Of a DNA stretch of 64,000 bases, positions 45,724 to 57,581 are shown piece after piece. The position numbers and the translations under genes are program-made. The notes under the pieces were generated by a model. It did no database searches and was not told the DNA's origin. It saw nothing but the letters and a program-made list of their open reading frames with translations. Position 1 is the first letter of the stretch. Each line of letters begins with the position of its first letter. This DNA is from Sarocladium kiliense (taxonomy: Eukaryota; Ascomycota; Sordariomycetes; Hypocreales; Sarocladiaceae): the NCBI GenBank assembly GCA_030734395.1, contig JAUZTG010000016.1, positions 2,046,001 through 2,110,000 on the forward strand. Reading direction: 5' to 3'.

Positions 45724-48700
45724 ATGGCCTCGAAACAAGGCGACAGCGGTGCCGTCCCTCCAGAAGGCCTCTCCAAAGGTAGCGAAGGGAAGAGCAGGAA
45801 GACGAAGACCCCTGATGTGACACTCCCACCTTTTCTTGAAGAGACCCCTCCAGGTAATAAGAAGATACTCAAGCCATTTGATGATCCGTACTATTCATCG
45901 TACCATCCTGTGGCTGTTGAGTCAGCATGGTATTCATGGTGGGAGAAAGAAGGCTTCTTCAAGCCTCAATTCACAGCCAAAGGAGATGTCAAGCCAGAAG
46001 GTTCTTTTGTCATGGTTGTCCCTCCGCCCAATGTCACAGGCGCTCTACAGTAGGTGTTATTTGTAGATATAACTCGGAATCATGGTCATGGAGACTGATG
46101 CTGCGATAGCATGGGTCACGCCTTGGGAAATTCCGTTCAGGATCTGTTGACGAGATATTATCGCCAAAAAGGAAAGACGACACTGTGGCTACCTGGTTGC
46201 GATCATGCTGGTAGGTCTTTTACACTTCTGAGGGTAAGTACATGAAATGGTAATAAGGCACTCTAGGCATTGCAACACAGAGCGTTGTCGAGAAGATGCT
46301 GTGGAAGGTAAAGAAGCAGACCAGACACGACCTCGGGAGAATAGAGTTTATCAAGCTTGTTCAAGATTGGAAGGGAGAGTATCACGAGAAGATAACGGAT
46401 GCATTCAGGCAGATGGGATGCAGCCTTGACTGGAGCCGTGAGGCTTTCACAATGGTACAGAGCTCCAATAAGATGGTTGCCGAAAAGGTCTTGTTGCTGA
46501 TCTTAGCATAGGATGAGAACTTCTCAGAAGCTGTCAGGGATGTCTTCATCAGATTTCACGAAGAAGGCATCATCTACCGCGCCAACCGTCTCGTCAACTG
46601 GGATTCTACGTTGACGACTGCTCTCAGTAACCTCGAAGTCGACAACAAAGAACTTGCTGGCCGAACCCTCCTCGAAGTTCCTGGGTATGACAGGAAAGTC
46701 GAGTTCGGGGTCATTATTCACTTCAAATATCGGATTCAGGACTCAGACGAGACTATCGAAGTTGCGACAACACGACCGGAGACAATGTTGGGCGATACTG
46801 GTATTGCCGTGCATCCGGAGGACCAGCGATATACCCACCTCGTTGGGAAGTTTGCTGTTCATCCATTTGTCAAGGAGAGGAGAATCCGGATCGTTGCTGA
46901 TAGGATTGCTGACCGCGAGTTTGGCTCGGGAGCCGTCAAATTGACGCCTGCACACGATACGAAGGACTTCAATGTCGGCTTGGCCCATGGGCTTGAGTGC
47001 ATCAACATCCTCACTGATGATGGACGGATCAACGAGAGTGGTGGACCTTATGCAGGACAGAAACGGTTTGACGTCCGGTACTTGATTCAGGAGGACTTGA
47101 AGAGCCTAGGACTATTCGTCGATAAGAAGGACAACCCAATGACAGTCCCGCTGTCGGAGAGAAGCAAAGATGTCGTCGAGCCCAGAATGAAACCTCAGTG
47201 GTGGATCAAGATGTCTGCTCTAGCAGAGCCTGCGGTAGTTCCTCGCCCTGGTAATATCCTTCATATTGACTCGCTACTGACTACAAGCCCGACAGATCAA
47301 AGCTGTTCAGACTGGAGAAATCAAGATCAAACCAGAATCAGCACGGAACAAGTACCTCTCCTGGATGGCCAACATCAATGACTGGTGCATCTCCAGACAG
47401 CTCTGGTGGGGACATCAATGCCCTGTATACTACGTTCAGCTGAAGGGGGAGGATGGGGAGAAAGTCACTGAGAACCGCTGGTTTGCAGGCCGGACGAAGG
47501 AAGAAGGTATGCTGCATCATCGCTCACAAACGATAGATGCCCTAGGCTGACCATGACCTAGCCCTTGTCAAGGCCAGGAAGGTTTGGCTGGATTCAGACT
47601 TTGAATTGGTAAGTTGAATACTTCAATTTGAAGTTCAGTGTGTTATCTTTGAATAGACATTGACCTATGAAAGGTTCGAGACGAAGATGTCCTCGACACT
47701 TGGTTCAGCTCAGGGCTTTGGCCATTTGCCACTCTTGGTTGGCCGCATGACACGGCTGACTTTGCCCGACTCTTCCCAACGAGCTTGCTAGAAACTGGCT
47801 GGGACATTATGTACGTCATATCTTCCAGTCCACATTGAACAGGACCGGGATGTTCCTGATGAGAAACCACATGCTGATCTGTTGCCATTTAGTCCATTCT
47901 GGGTTGCACGGATGATCTTTCTCAGTATTAAGCTGACGGTACGTTGGAGACGAAGGATCTGCTGTCTTGATACAATGAAGAGTGTGCTAATTTTGATTAA
48001 CAGGGCAAAGTACCATTCTCTGAAGTCTACTGCCATTCTCTGAGTGAGTCGGATGTTGTTAGTTTTGTAATATCGCGAATACTGACACGATCTCCAGTTC
48101 GAGATTCCGATGGTCGAAAGATGAGCAAATCACTTGGCAATGTCATTGACCCCTTGGACGTGATCCGAGGCACTGATCTTCAGTCACTCCACGACAAGCT
48201 CCTTGCAGGTAATTTAGCCCCGACGGAAGTCAAAAGAGCGACGGCGTACCAAAGAACCGCTTTCCCCAAGGGTATTCCAGAATGCGGAGCAGACGCTCTT
48301 CAGTTCTCGCTGATTGCTTATACGACTGGTGGTGGTGACATCAATTTTGATGTAAATGTCATCCACGGGTACCGCCGTTTCTGCAACAAGATTTGGAACG
48401 CAAGCAAGTATGTTATCGGAAAGCTTGAAGCGAGACACGACTTTGCGCCGCGAGCGGATAGAGCTCTCAGTGGCAGTGAATCCCTGGCAGAGCTTTGGAT
48501 TCTGCACAAGATGAACTCCGCTGTCAGGGAAGTCTCGGAGGCTCTTGAGCAAAGGAACTTCATGAAGAGCGCTAACACCGTTTATGCGTTCTGGTACTCT
48601 CAACTGTAAGTGGTTTCTATCAATCTGGGTGATTGCCCTGTTGCGATACTAAGTAGATACTCAGGTGCGATGTGTTCATTGAGAACTCAAAGATCCTGAT

Positions 48701-49400
48701 CCAGGAGGGATCTGAGATCCAGATCATGTCTACGCTGCAGACACTCTACACGGTTCTCGAAGGGGCTCTCGTGCTATCACATCCGTTCTTGCCCTTCATT
48801 ACAGAAGAGCTATGGCAGAGACTACCTCGAAGGCCGGACGATGGTACCAAAAGCATCCTGGTGGCAAGATATCCGGAATGGAATTCGGAGCTTGAGAACC
48901 CGACAGCTGAGGTTTCATACGATATTGTTCTGGGTTGTTCGAAGGGCATCCGGTCCCTGATGGCCAGTTACGCACCCAAGAACGAGGCAACAATCTTTCT
49001 CCAGGCGCACGATATTTCGGCGCACAAGATCGTGTCGCAAGAGAAGTCTTCAATCCGGTCTCTGAGCGGCAAAGGCCTGATGAAAATCGAAGCCATGGGT
49101 CCAGGCGAGGAGCGCCCAGTCGGCTGCGTCGCCTTTCCCGTGTCAAGCGCTGTCTCTGTCTTCATGCACGTCAAAGGCCGGATAGACCTTGATGATGAAA
49201 TCACTAAAGCGAATAAGAAGCTGGACAAGGCTCGCACTGCTGTTCAGAAACAGAGGAAGCTCGTCTTGGATCCGACGTATAGGGACAAGGTGGCGGCTGC
49301 GACGCAGGAGGCTGATCGGAAGCGATTGAACGACTTGGAGAGCGAAATGAAGGGGTTCGAGGCAACTATTGAGCAGTTTGAGGCTTTGAAGCTGGAGTAA
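45724..49400 (+). CDS. VAS1: Valyl-tRNA synthetase (class I)
   Basis: Charges tRNA-Val with valine and edits threonine. I read 11 exons: 45724-46049, 46110-46210, 46267-46454, 46512-47234, 47296-47506, 47562-47608, 47674-47810, 47893-47938, 48004-48043, 48098-48605 and 48665-49400. All phases close to 1020 residues. The HIGH motif is split by intron 1 and restored as NVTGALHMGH. The editing (CP1) domain holds VATTRPETMLGDT and GSGAVKLTPAHD. NDWCISRQLWWGHQ, DVLDTWFSSGLWPF and GRKMSKSLGN (KMSKS) follow. The C-terminal coiled coil (KANKKLDKARTAVQKQRK) is typical of ValRS. Small exons of 40-47 nt around 47.5-48.0 kb are likely to be missed by automatic models. Whether the mitochondrial form comes from this gene is not visible. 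Confidence 0.95.
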
Positions 49401-52158
49401 AATAGCAATTGCTGGCTGGTTCTTAGACGGGGTTGGTCGAAGCTGTCGAAGTAAATAAACAACGTTTCTTGCGGAGATCGGAGCGAGCATACGATGCTTC
49501 CTTTTTATCTTTTGCGTCGCTACTTCGTTCGAATCCTTGATATCTCCGTCCATTCCTTGGTGTCTAAAAGCACTTGGTCGGTCGTTGTCATCGTCATCGT
49601 CGCCACCCGGTTTGCTGCCATATTCTTGAGTTGTCTGCGGCTTTTCGAATATTCGCCCATCCTCATTTGGAATATCGCATCGATCAAAATGGGTTCTCGT
49701 GTTTTTCCTTTTCGCTTGTTCACTTCTCAGGTATCTACATTTCAATACAGATGCGTTGGCTGCCTGGGCCTTATGCATGCGTTGGGCTGAGGACCTTGAT
49801 GGCTTGGTGAACCCTGATGGTTCTGCGGAGAGACACAAGGAGTCGCATCACAGCACAGCGCATCGACATCTGAGGACAGAGGGAATGGCGGGATTTAGAT
49901 TACTTCGATACACTTCAGTCCTAAGACACGGCAAGCTATCGGACTTGACGCTTGATAAACGGCGCAACTCGAAAGGGCGGTGTCAGGTTCTCCGTAGACA
50001 TAACTTAAAGGCAGCACGGTTGCCGCAATGATGACGCTCGGTCGTCTTTTCTCAACTCATTGTGTTCCTCGACACTGGTTCAGCGTGTGCCTGTCTTCCC
50101 GGGAGTCAGTTCTACCGAAACGATCGACATCACTTTGGCCCTCGGGTGAAGTCAACATCAGATATATCGAGATCATAGGGCGTCCTTGTCGAGCGACTAT
50201 GGACAGAATTCGCTACGAGAAGCATCCCCAGACGTTTGAAGAGAAGTAGAACGCGCTGACAGCAGCCAGGGCCCTTCTGGGGGGCGCGTTTGACCCTGAA
50301 CGCTGGTCAGCCTTCAGCTTCCCCTCACCTACTCGCGCCCTCTCTCGTCTTCCTGCTCCTTTCATCGACCGAAAGCCCAACAAGATGCCCGCCACCCCCA
50401 CTCCAAGGACCCAGAGTCACTTCTCCTCGGCCTTTTCGTTCTCGTCGTTGGATGCAGTGTGACTAACGAGGTGGACTCATGGTGACAAGCTTGCCCCTGG
50501 TCGGGACTGACCCGCGTGCCGTCGGCATGAATATGCAAAACAACGGCGCTGCAAGGGCCTTGGTGACTCCAAGGACCCTCTTCATACATCCGTCTGTCAT
50601 TCAGGTACGTTAAGGCTCCAGTGAGCTAAAAGATCAAGTTCCTGGCCTCTTCTATTCACGATTGTCTGTCTTTTATGCCTCGCCGTCGGGCATCTCGACA
50701 AGGTTGAACGTGGCTGCGTCTCGCCATTCACTTCATTTCTACATCATAACTACCATCCTTCCTTCGAATATCTTTCATTATGGCCTCGGCTTCAGCTCTA
50801 CCCCTTGTTGTCTGGTTACAATCCTTCAACATTCATGACCCCTGTCTCAGGACCAAGACCGAAGTCAGTCGTCGTTCCAAGTCGGCTACAGCGGCAATAT
50901 CGGCTTGGAACTACCGATCCCCCCTGGACAGCTTTGCCTCATCAATCTGGTTCTATACATGTCCCAGCAACAATATCTATACTTCGCTGGCGGCCAATAT
51001 GTGTCGTCCGTCAGGCTTGATGCTGCCCACGGACCCCCCACGCCCGGGGACCGGAGCAAGTCCGAGCCATGCCTGCATCTGTCTCGCCTCAAGCATCACG
51101 CGAACTGAGGTACTCTCATACGCTCAACCACGTTGTTCCCTGCCATGCATCCGGTGCCTGATGAACCTTATCCGTCATCAGATCACCCCTCTTGGGCTGC
51201 GAAGTCGTGGCGCCACGCCGGCTTACACACATGGCGGCCTGTTCGTCCCCCGCAAGCTCTTATGATTGGTTCAATCATCTGCTGACCGGAACATGCTTTC
51301 GACGGCTTCTTCTGGATCTCTTTGTCCCACGCCGGCCCCTCTCTGCTCAAGCGTGACCTCGTCCCTCATCTGCCTGGTAGCTCCCGGTGTTATCCGCATG
51401 TTGTGGGACTATGTACTTGCGGCGTGCGTCACACGGGACGTGCCGTTCGTTCATTTGCTCCGTTGATATCAAGCTCCGCCCTGGTTCGTGGAGCTCTGTC
51501 GCATCGGCCCGCCACCCTTGGGCTGATCCTAACCCTTCAGCCTCCCGCGTCTCTAACGCTCATCCTGCACTTTATCCGTGCCATCTCTGCTTTATTTCTG
51601 AAGTTCGGGATTAGAGCTACGCCCAATGACTTCGGGTCCTCGCCCTCCCTCGTGATCACATGTGGCCATCTCGTGGCGCTCGCTGCAGTGCGGTTGGCTA
51701 GCTCGGGCGGGGATGGTTGTACAGGTGGAGGGTGGCCATGCCGTATAAGTGGTTTGATGCGTGGGCTCCACGACACACACCTACTACGCTTCACATGTCT
51801 TGGATGGCTGCAGCGTCACCCACCAATCCTCCCCCACGCGTAACGGGATTGGCGATGATCAGAATCATACAGACATGTATCATGCAGTGATCCCGAGAAG
51901 CGGGGAAGCTCACCCGGATGTACTTTGTTTCTCATCAGATAATGGATCAACGGCGGGTGGATGCGCGATAAATGTGCTGCCGCCTGATCATGTACATCAT
52001 ATAGACAAGAGACTGGATCTCGGGTATAAATAGCTGCTCCTGCTGCCGGTAGATTCTATCTGAGACTCTTTCTTTACATCTGCATCCTACAACAGAATCA
52101 CCAAACGAAAATTCCAAAGTACAACTCAAACGACTACCGCGTCAACCCAAACATCAAC
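49401..52158. other. Large intergenic region
   Basis: About 2.75 kb. ORFs of up to 173 codons occur on the plus strand between ~50.38 and 51.85 kb in a CT-rich sequence. None has a domain I recognise (see findings). The right end carries a TATA box for the metallothionein. Confidence 0.45.
52025..52032 (+). promoter_or_regulatory. TATA box of the metallothionein gene
   Basis: Perfect TATAAATA, 127 nt before the ATG at 52159, leaving room for a transcription start and a ~90-nt leader. Confidence 0.6.
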
Positions 52159-52371
52159 ATGTCTCCCTGGTACGAATGACAAAGATATACATGTGATTCA
52201 ACATAAACTGATAGATACTTTCTTGCAGCGCTTGCTCCACCTGCAGCTGCTCCGGCAACTGCAACTCTTGCTCTTGCACTTCTTGCGGCGTGAGTATTCA
52301 CCCCCTAGACAAAGTCTTTCGACGAAAGACATTGCCTTGATCCATCTACTAACAAGCCTCTGTAGCACTAA
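52159..52371 (+). CDS. Metallothionein-like Cys-rich peptide, 25 residues
   Basis: Binds copper, zinc or cadmium ions through Cys thiolates. It has three exons: 52159-52169 (11 nt), 52229-52289 (61 nt) and 52366-52371 (6 nt), 78 nt in total. Intron 1 runs GTACGA..GCAG with a CTGAT branch. Intron 2 runs GTGAGT..TAG with a perfect CTAAC branch point. The product has Cys at 4, 6, 9, 11, 15, 18, 20 and 23 in C-x-C and C-x-x-C steps, eight in all, with the remainder Ser, Thr, Gly, Asn, Ala and Pro and a terminal His. The layout resembles the Neurospora copper metallothionein (7 Cys in ~26 residues). A TATA box lies upstream. No aromatic residue is present. Confidence 0.8.
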
Positions 52372-53964
52372 GATGAACGCTGCCGAAATGATGTCTGAAT
52401 GAGGCACTCTCCTACGTTGTTCAAAAAGCACTTCGTCCAACACCACAGCTTGGAATTTCATGGCCCACTGATGTTGGAGATGGCAATATCGGACTCGAGG
52501 CTGCGCAGGACAACCTGGTCGAATGTCTTATTTGGGACTCTTATGATACGGCACAGGGATACTTCGTAGTGAATATTCATATTGCTTGTCATATGGCATC
52601 ACCGCATGCGTTCCATGGTGTGAAGTAGAGCCCCAGATGGGCATTTCGATTGAACATGGCTTGAAAATATCCGGTTTTCACATGTTTGCATAAACACACA
52701 ATATCGCGTCCCCGTCCTGACGCGTAACAACATGTTGATCTGCAGGAGAATTCACGGATTACACACTACTCAGGGTTTCTAACCAAAACGAAGTCTCGGG
52801 AAAAGTTCTTCTTACTCATTAAACCCCCTATTGCAGAGGCTCTTAGAGGCAGAAATCAATTCCTTCTTGATACTCAGGAGATTTTGATAGGATATCTACC
52901 AGCTTGATTGCTTGTTAGTATGGAGATCAAGATCGAGGACGGTGAGCAATGTCGATTGCTCAAGCTACCTAGGTACAGGGTAGCTCACAGCTGGCCGAAC
53001 ACAGACGTGCGCCGGTTGCCTTGACTTGTCTAGGCATCGCCCAATTGTATTAACCTGATTATCAATATTGATCCACCGGCCAGGTCAATAGGTTAATTGG
53101 CTTAAGATGATATAGGTCGCTCGAGCTATATTGATGCAGGTGCTATAGTGAGCTTTGTTGGAGGAAAGGTCATGCAAGTGAGTAAGAGCCATGGCCAGGG
53201 TCAGGTAATAGGAAATTATTCATGCCGAGACGAATGCGGGCACTCTTGTGCCTGATCTGCCATTCTTGCGACTTAACGTAATATATGGACTTATGTGTAT
53301 CCTGGGGCTAAATTAAGTCTATGACCATCGTCAAATCAATGATGCCGGGGATGCCCGAGCTGGTAGGTGGTAGTTTAGCATAGCAAACCATAAAAACAGT
53401 GATGGGAGGCGGACATAGCCCGAAAGATGTGCAGATGACGATGTTCATAAATGTCGGCTATAGTCGCGACCGTAGCGTCAAGGAGACAAACAAGAAGAAA
53501 CGGGGCATGGGTGACACGAGGCATCTGCCGAGACTAATTCAAGATCGTGAATATTCTTCCAAAGGTTGCATTTGCGAGATGCAACCTGACGTGTGACCAC
53601 AGAGGCGAGACTGTTCCCTGAAGTAGCTGGGCGACAAATTACCGAATATGGAAGTTTACCGGCGAAGCTTACCCAAAGTGGTTGCAGCGAATCGCTAGCC
53701 TTCGCCGGTGGTTACCGGGTGTGGAAGTCTTACATTTAGTCTCGGTCTCACTGGAGCATCTTGTGGGTTTAGACGGGCCACGATCGTGATATTGTGGGTG
53801 TAAATGGCAGAGGAAGAGTCCTTGATGGAGGGGGTTGGCAATTTTGCATATAAGAGCGAGAGAACCTCTATTGTGGTGAGTTGGGGGAAGAACAGCTCTA
53901 TCATCTACTCTCAAACAACTTTCTCCTCTTCGTTTGTCCAGCATCTGATACAATAATTATCACA
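52372..53964. other. Intergenic, no gene supported
   Basis: 3' flank of the metallothionein and promoter of the inositol oxygenase. A 65-codon ORF at 53399-53596 follows a CATAAAAAC motif but has no family features. Short AT-rich segments occur at ~53000-53150. Confidence 0.45.
53849..53854 (+). promoter_or_regulatory. TATA box of the inositol oxygenase gene
   Basis: TATAAG preceded by CA, 116 nt before the ATG at 53965. Confidence 0.45.
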
Positions 53965-54966
53965 ATGGCACCTGGAGCTTTGATCGACTACGATGGTCGA
54001 GATGGTGCTGCCCTCGAGGCTACCTCAGACAACATTGATGCCGTCAACTATCTCAAAGGCCTTCCCGTCTCTTCCAAGGATGACGACCTCGGTGCCGTTT
54101 CACAATTCGACACTGAGAAGGATAAGACACAGTTTCGACAGTACGACGAAGCATGCGATCGCGTGAAGGCGTTCTACAAAGAGCAGCACGAGAAGCAGAC
54201 AGTCGCATATAACCTCTGGGTGCGCAACCAATTTCACGCACGAGAGAAGCACGAGATGACGGTTTGGGAAGCTATGGAGAAGCTAAACACCCTTATTGAT
54301 GAGTCGGATCCGGACACAGAGCTGGGACAGATTCAGCATTTGTTGCAGTCTGCTGAGGCAATGCGGAGGGACGGAAGACCGAGATGGATGCAGGTCACAG
54401 GGCTGATCCATGATCTTGGGAAGTTGCTGTTCTTCTATGGATCAGAAGGGCAATGGGACGTTGTTGGCGACACATTTCCTGTTGGCTGCGCCTTTGATGA
54501 GCGCATCATCTACCCAGACACCTTCAAGCATAACCCCGACCACACCGACCCCATCTACTCCACAAAGAACGGCATCTACGCCTCCCACTGCGGTCTCGAC
54601 AATGTGATGCTCTCATGGGGCCACGATGAATACCTCTACCATGTGGTCAAGGACCAGTCAACACTCCCTCGCGAGGCACTGGCCATGATTCGCTATCACA
54701 GCTTCTACCCTTGGCACAAAGAGGGTGCGTACAGGCATCTGATGAATGAGGATGATGAGGCGGCGTTGAAGGCTGTGAAAGCGTTCAACCCGTATGACCT
54801 TTACAGCAAGAGCGATGGGATCCCAGATGTGGACGAGTTGAAAGTAAGTCTTGCTTTGCTTTTAACCATGGAACATCCGAAAGGTACGACAGTGCTGACT
54901 ACTTCACAGCCATACTATATGGATTTGATTGACGAGTTCTTCCCTCAAAGGGTCCTCAAGTGGTAG
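53965..54966 (+). CDS. myo-Inositol oxygenase
   Basis: Converts myo-inositol to D-glucuronate with a di-iron centre, in the cytosol. Exons 53965-54843 and 54910-54966 give 311 residues, the usual fungal length. Motifs with ligand His/Asp are visible in TGLIHDLGK, YASHCGLDNVMLSWGHDE and YHSFYPWH, and DLYSKSD near the end. The last splice joins ELK to PYYMDLIDEF, as in family members. The 66-nt intron is a multiple of three without a stop, so reading through would give a 333-residue form. The start was placed at MAPGALIDYDG rather than the upstream non-ATG codon. Confidence 0.93.
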   Translation: MAPGALIDYDGRDGAALEATSDNIDAVNYLKGLPVSSKDDDLGAVSQFDTEKDKTQFRQYDEACDRVKAFYKEQHEKQTVAYNLWVRNQFHAREKHEMTVWEAMEKLNTLIDESDPDTELGQIQHLLQSAEAMRRDGRPRWMQVTGLIHDLGKLLFFYGSEGQWDVVGDTFPVGCAFDERIIYPDTFKHNPDHTDPIYSTKNGIYASHCGLDNVMLSWGHDEYLYHVVKDQSTLPREALAMIRYHSFYPWHKEGAYRHLMNEDDEAALKAVKAFNPYDLYSKSDGIPDVDELKVSLALLLTMEHPKGTTVLTTSQPYYMDLIDEFFPQRVLKW

Positions 54967-56057
54967 AAAACGGAGGGTATCAAACGTTCACTAGAGTGCG
55001 GGAAGCGGAGTTTAGCGATAATGAATTGATGACCCCAAGTTTGCCTTCAGAATTTTGAGAACGTACGAAGCCAAGTCTTGCATATCGAATGAAGATCGTC
55101 CTCGTGATCACTCTTTGTCTATTTCATGATGGTGTGCTGCACAGGCATTTCAGCTCGCTTACGATGGAAGGAATGGTATTTGGACGGCCATGCGGCTGTG
55201 AGACCCTGTCGATCACACGCGCACATCTCCCACATCCGATTCACTCAGTTGACTTCATTTCTTTCATCTAGTGGCAGCACGCCTCACACCAAGCGCCAGG
55301 CGATGTCGGGAGCGGCCACACCTCTCAAGCTAGGGCAAATTTTCGCTACTTAAGTGTAGTTCTCGACTCAGGGACGACTACGTCAGTAAATGCTAGGATC
55401 TTCAGGATACGACGCCGTGCACGGCTCAGGATGTGCCTAGGTTGTGGGTAATTCGGGACAAGGATTGATCTGCCAACCCTTTCGTGCAAAGGTGTGGTGG
55501 ATAGCTGCGACAGGTCATTGTCAATAGCATCACGTGGCGGCATTCCAACAGCCTCGTTCCTAAGTGCGACTTTCGCCAAGACGCTCACGATGCGCCTGGT
55601 TCCGGGTTCTCGATGCGGTATTCTAAATTGAACAGCCTCGGACTTTTTTCTTGTCCTCGTGTCTATTAATCCACGTCAACGCAAGACGCTAGAGTTGTCA
55701 ACCGTTGACCCTTCTCCGTTATTGGCACACGTCATAACCCGCTAACCGCCAAGTTACCTCCACAAGGCCGGATCGCGATGCCAAAACTCTGGGCATGATG
55801 ACAAGGCTGTCGTTTCACCGCCTTCAGTTGGCAATTCTTGATGTTCAAGAGCCCTGTGGATAATTGCAATAAAAGCTGGGGTCTCGCTCTTGACTCTCGG
55901 CATCGCGTCTAGGCAGACCAAACCCTTCGCCTGGATCCATCAATCGCCTTACTCCCATCGCCAACTAAGACTTGAAGCGACCCAAAGGTCCAACCCTGCT
56001 TGAGGAACGACATTCACTCGCAACAGCAGAAGCCGAGCTCGCGGCAGGTGCTCAGAA
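54967..56057. other. Intergenic, no gene supported
   Basis: 3' flank of the inositol oxygenase and promoter of the TDT transporter. No coding signal recognised. Confidence 0.5.
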
Positions 56058-57581
56058 ATGGCCGACGCCAGCGCGGAAAGGAGCGCCAGTATGGCAGCTC
56101 AGAGGGACAATGACCCATCACCAACTCGAGGCATCCACAGGAACGACTACGGATCTCCTTCATCTCCAGAGGATCATGACTCGATGACAACCGCCCGTCC
56201 CAGCAATTACGACATGGAGCGTCCCGCCAACTCCAACTCCTCGCCTTCTGCTCCCGACAACCACAAGAACTTCACCAGCGCCCCAGACCTAGAGTCCGGT
56301 GGACCACCCCCAAACCGGATCAACACCCTCGGCGCCGAAGAGATCACCTCCTCGCCAACTTTCGCACAACGCTCCATCCGTATCACATGGGCATGGTTCT
56401 CCGTGAACATCGCGACGGGTTCACTCGCCACCCTCCTCGCCAATCAGCCATACACCTTCACTGGCCTGCAGACCATCGGCAAGATCTTCTACATCCTGAA
56501 CCTGGTTCTGTTCTTGAGCTTCTTGGCCTTGATCATCGCGCGGTTCGTGAGGAAGCCGAGGGCGTTGTCGACGAGTTTGCACCATCCAAGCGAGAGTTTC
56601 TATTTTGGAGCATTCTGGGTATCCGTCGCCCTGGTGTTGCTGGGAATGCAGGCTTACGGAGTGCCGGCTACAGGGCCCTGGTTGGTGAAAGCGATGAGGG
56701 TGCTGTTCTGGATTTATTATGCGTGTGCACTCTGTGTCGCTATCTTCCAGTACCACATCATCTTCCATGTCGAGAAGCTCACCGTCTCGGATGCGATGCC
56801 AGCGTGGGTCCTACCAGCATACCCATTCTTGGTATCGGGTGTGCTTGCAGGGAACGTTGCTGAGACGCAGCCGCCAGACAGTGCAATTCAGATCCTCGTG
56901 GCTGGAATCTGTGGTCAAGGATTGGGCTGGATCCTCGCGTTTTTCATCTATACTGTGTATCTCACGCGTTTGATCAACAGCAAGATGCCATCTGCCTCTG
57001 TTAGGCCTGGAATGTTCATCTCTGTCGGTCCTGCGGCTTTCACTTGCGCTGGTATCCTGACTTTGGGAAAACAAGCAAAGGCAATTGTTCCGGAGAACTA
57101 CCTCAGCATCGAATCGTTGCCTGTTGGCGACATCTGGCTGGCCTTCTCTGTCCCAGCTGGACTGTTCCTGTGGCTTCTCGCCGTCTGGTTCTCAGCGCTA
57201 TCCGCCCTGTCGGTCGGTCGTGCGTCATACAAAATGTCCTTTTCCCTCTCTTGGTGGTCCTTCGTCTTCCCAAATGCAGGATTAGCCCTTGCAACGATCA
57301 ACATCGGTCAGGCCATCGACTCGCAGGCCTTCCGTATTGCAGGCTCAGTCATCACTGTCCTCATAGTGCCGTTCTGGATCCTGTCATTTATTGCCAACAT
57401 TCGCGCAGTGTGGAAGAACGATCTGCTGTATCCGGGTAAGGATACTGGCGTTGATGATGTGAACTGGACACATGATACGAAGCAGCAAGAAAGCAAGGAA
57501 AGAAAGGAAGGCAGGAGGGGAAACAGGCTATGGACGAAGAAGATGCTCAGAGAGAAGAGGGCAGCGGGAGTGCATGAGTAA
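56058..57581 (+). CDS. TDT-family transporter (Mae1/Ssu1-like)
   Basis: A plasma-membrane transporter for a dicarboxylate such as malate, or for sulfite, of 507 residues and intronless. A ~100-residue hydrophilic N-terminus (Ser, Pro, Asn-rich) precedes about ten hydrophobic helices. The first carries WAWFSVNIATGSLATLL, with FTGLQTIGKIFYILNLVLFL next, and later FWVSVALVLLGMQAYG, and SWWSFVFPNAGLALATINIG, which is typical for C4-dicarboxylate/malic acid transporters. The C-terminus is basic (KERKEGRRGNRLWTKK). Ssu1 (sulfite efflux) and Mae1 (malate) cannot be told apart by eye. The start at 56058 fits the context and the ORF is open from there. Confidence 0.82.
   Translation: MADASAERSASMAAQRDNDPSPTRGIHRNDYGSPSSPEDHDSMTTARPSNYDMERPANSNSSPSAPDNHKNFTSAPDLESGGPPPNRINTLGAEEITSSPTFAQRSIRITWAWFSVNIATGSLATLLANQPYTFTGLQTIGKIFYILNLVLFLSFLALIIARFVRKPRALSTSLHHPSESFYFGAFWVSVALVLLGMQAYGVPATGPWLVKAMRVLFWIYYACALCVAIFQYHIIFHVEKLTVSDAMPAWVLPAYPFLVSGVLAGNVAETQPPDSAIQILVAGICGQGLGWILAFFIYTVYLTRLINSKMPSASVRPGMFISVGPAAFTCAGILTLGKQAKAIVPENYLSIESLPVGDIWLAFSVPAGLFLWLLAVWFSALSALSVGRASYKMSFSLSWWSFVFPNAGLALATINIGQAIDSQAFRIAGSVITVLIVPFWILSFIANIRAVWKNDLLYPGKDTGVDDVNWTHDTKQQESKERKEGRRGNRLWTKKMLREKRAAGVHE

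Noticed and set aside
49143..49838. Minus-strand ORF of 231 codons overlapping the end of the valyl-tRNA synthetase
   Set aside because: It is mostly antisense to the coding exon, and the rest lies in the 3' flank. No domain, and length is explained by the codon bias of the sense gene.
53399..53596. 65-codon ORF after a CATAAAAAC motif
   Set aside because: No family features or splice signals. Probably chance.
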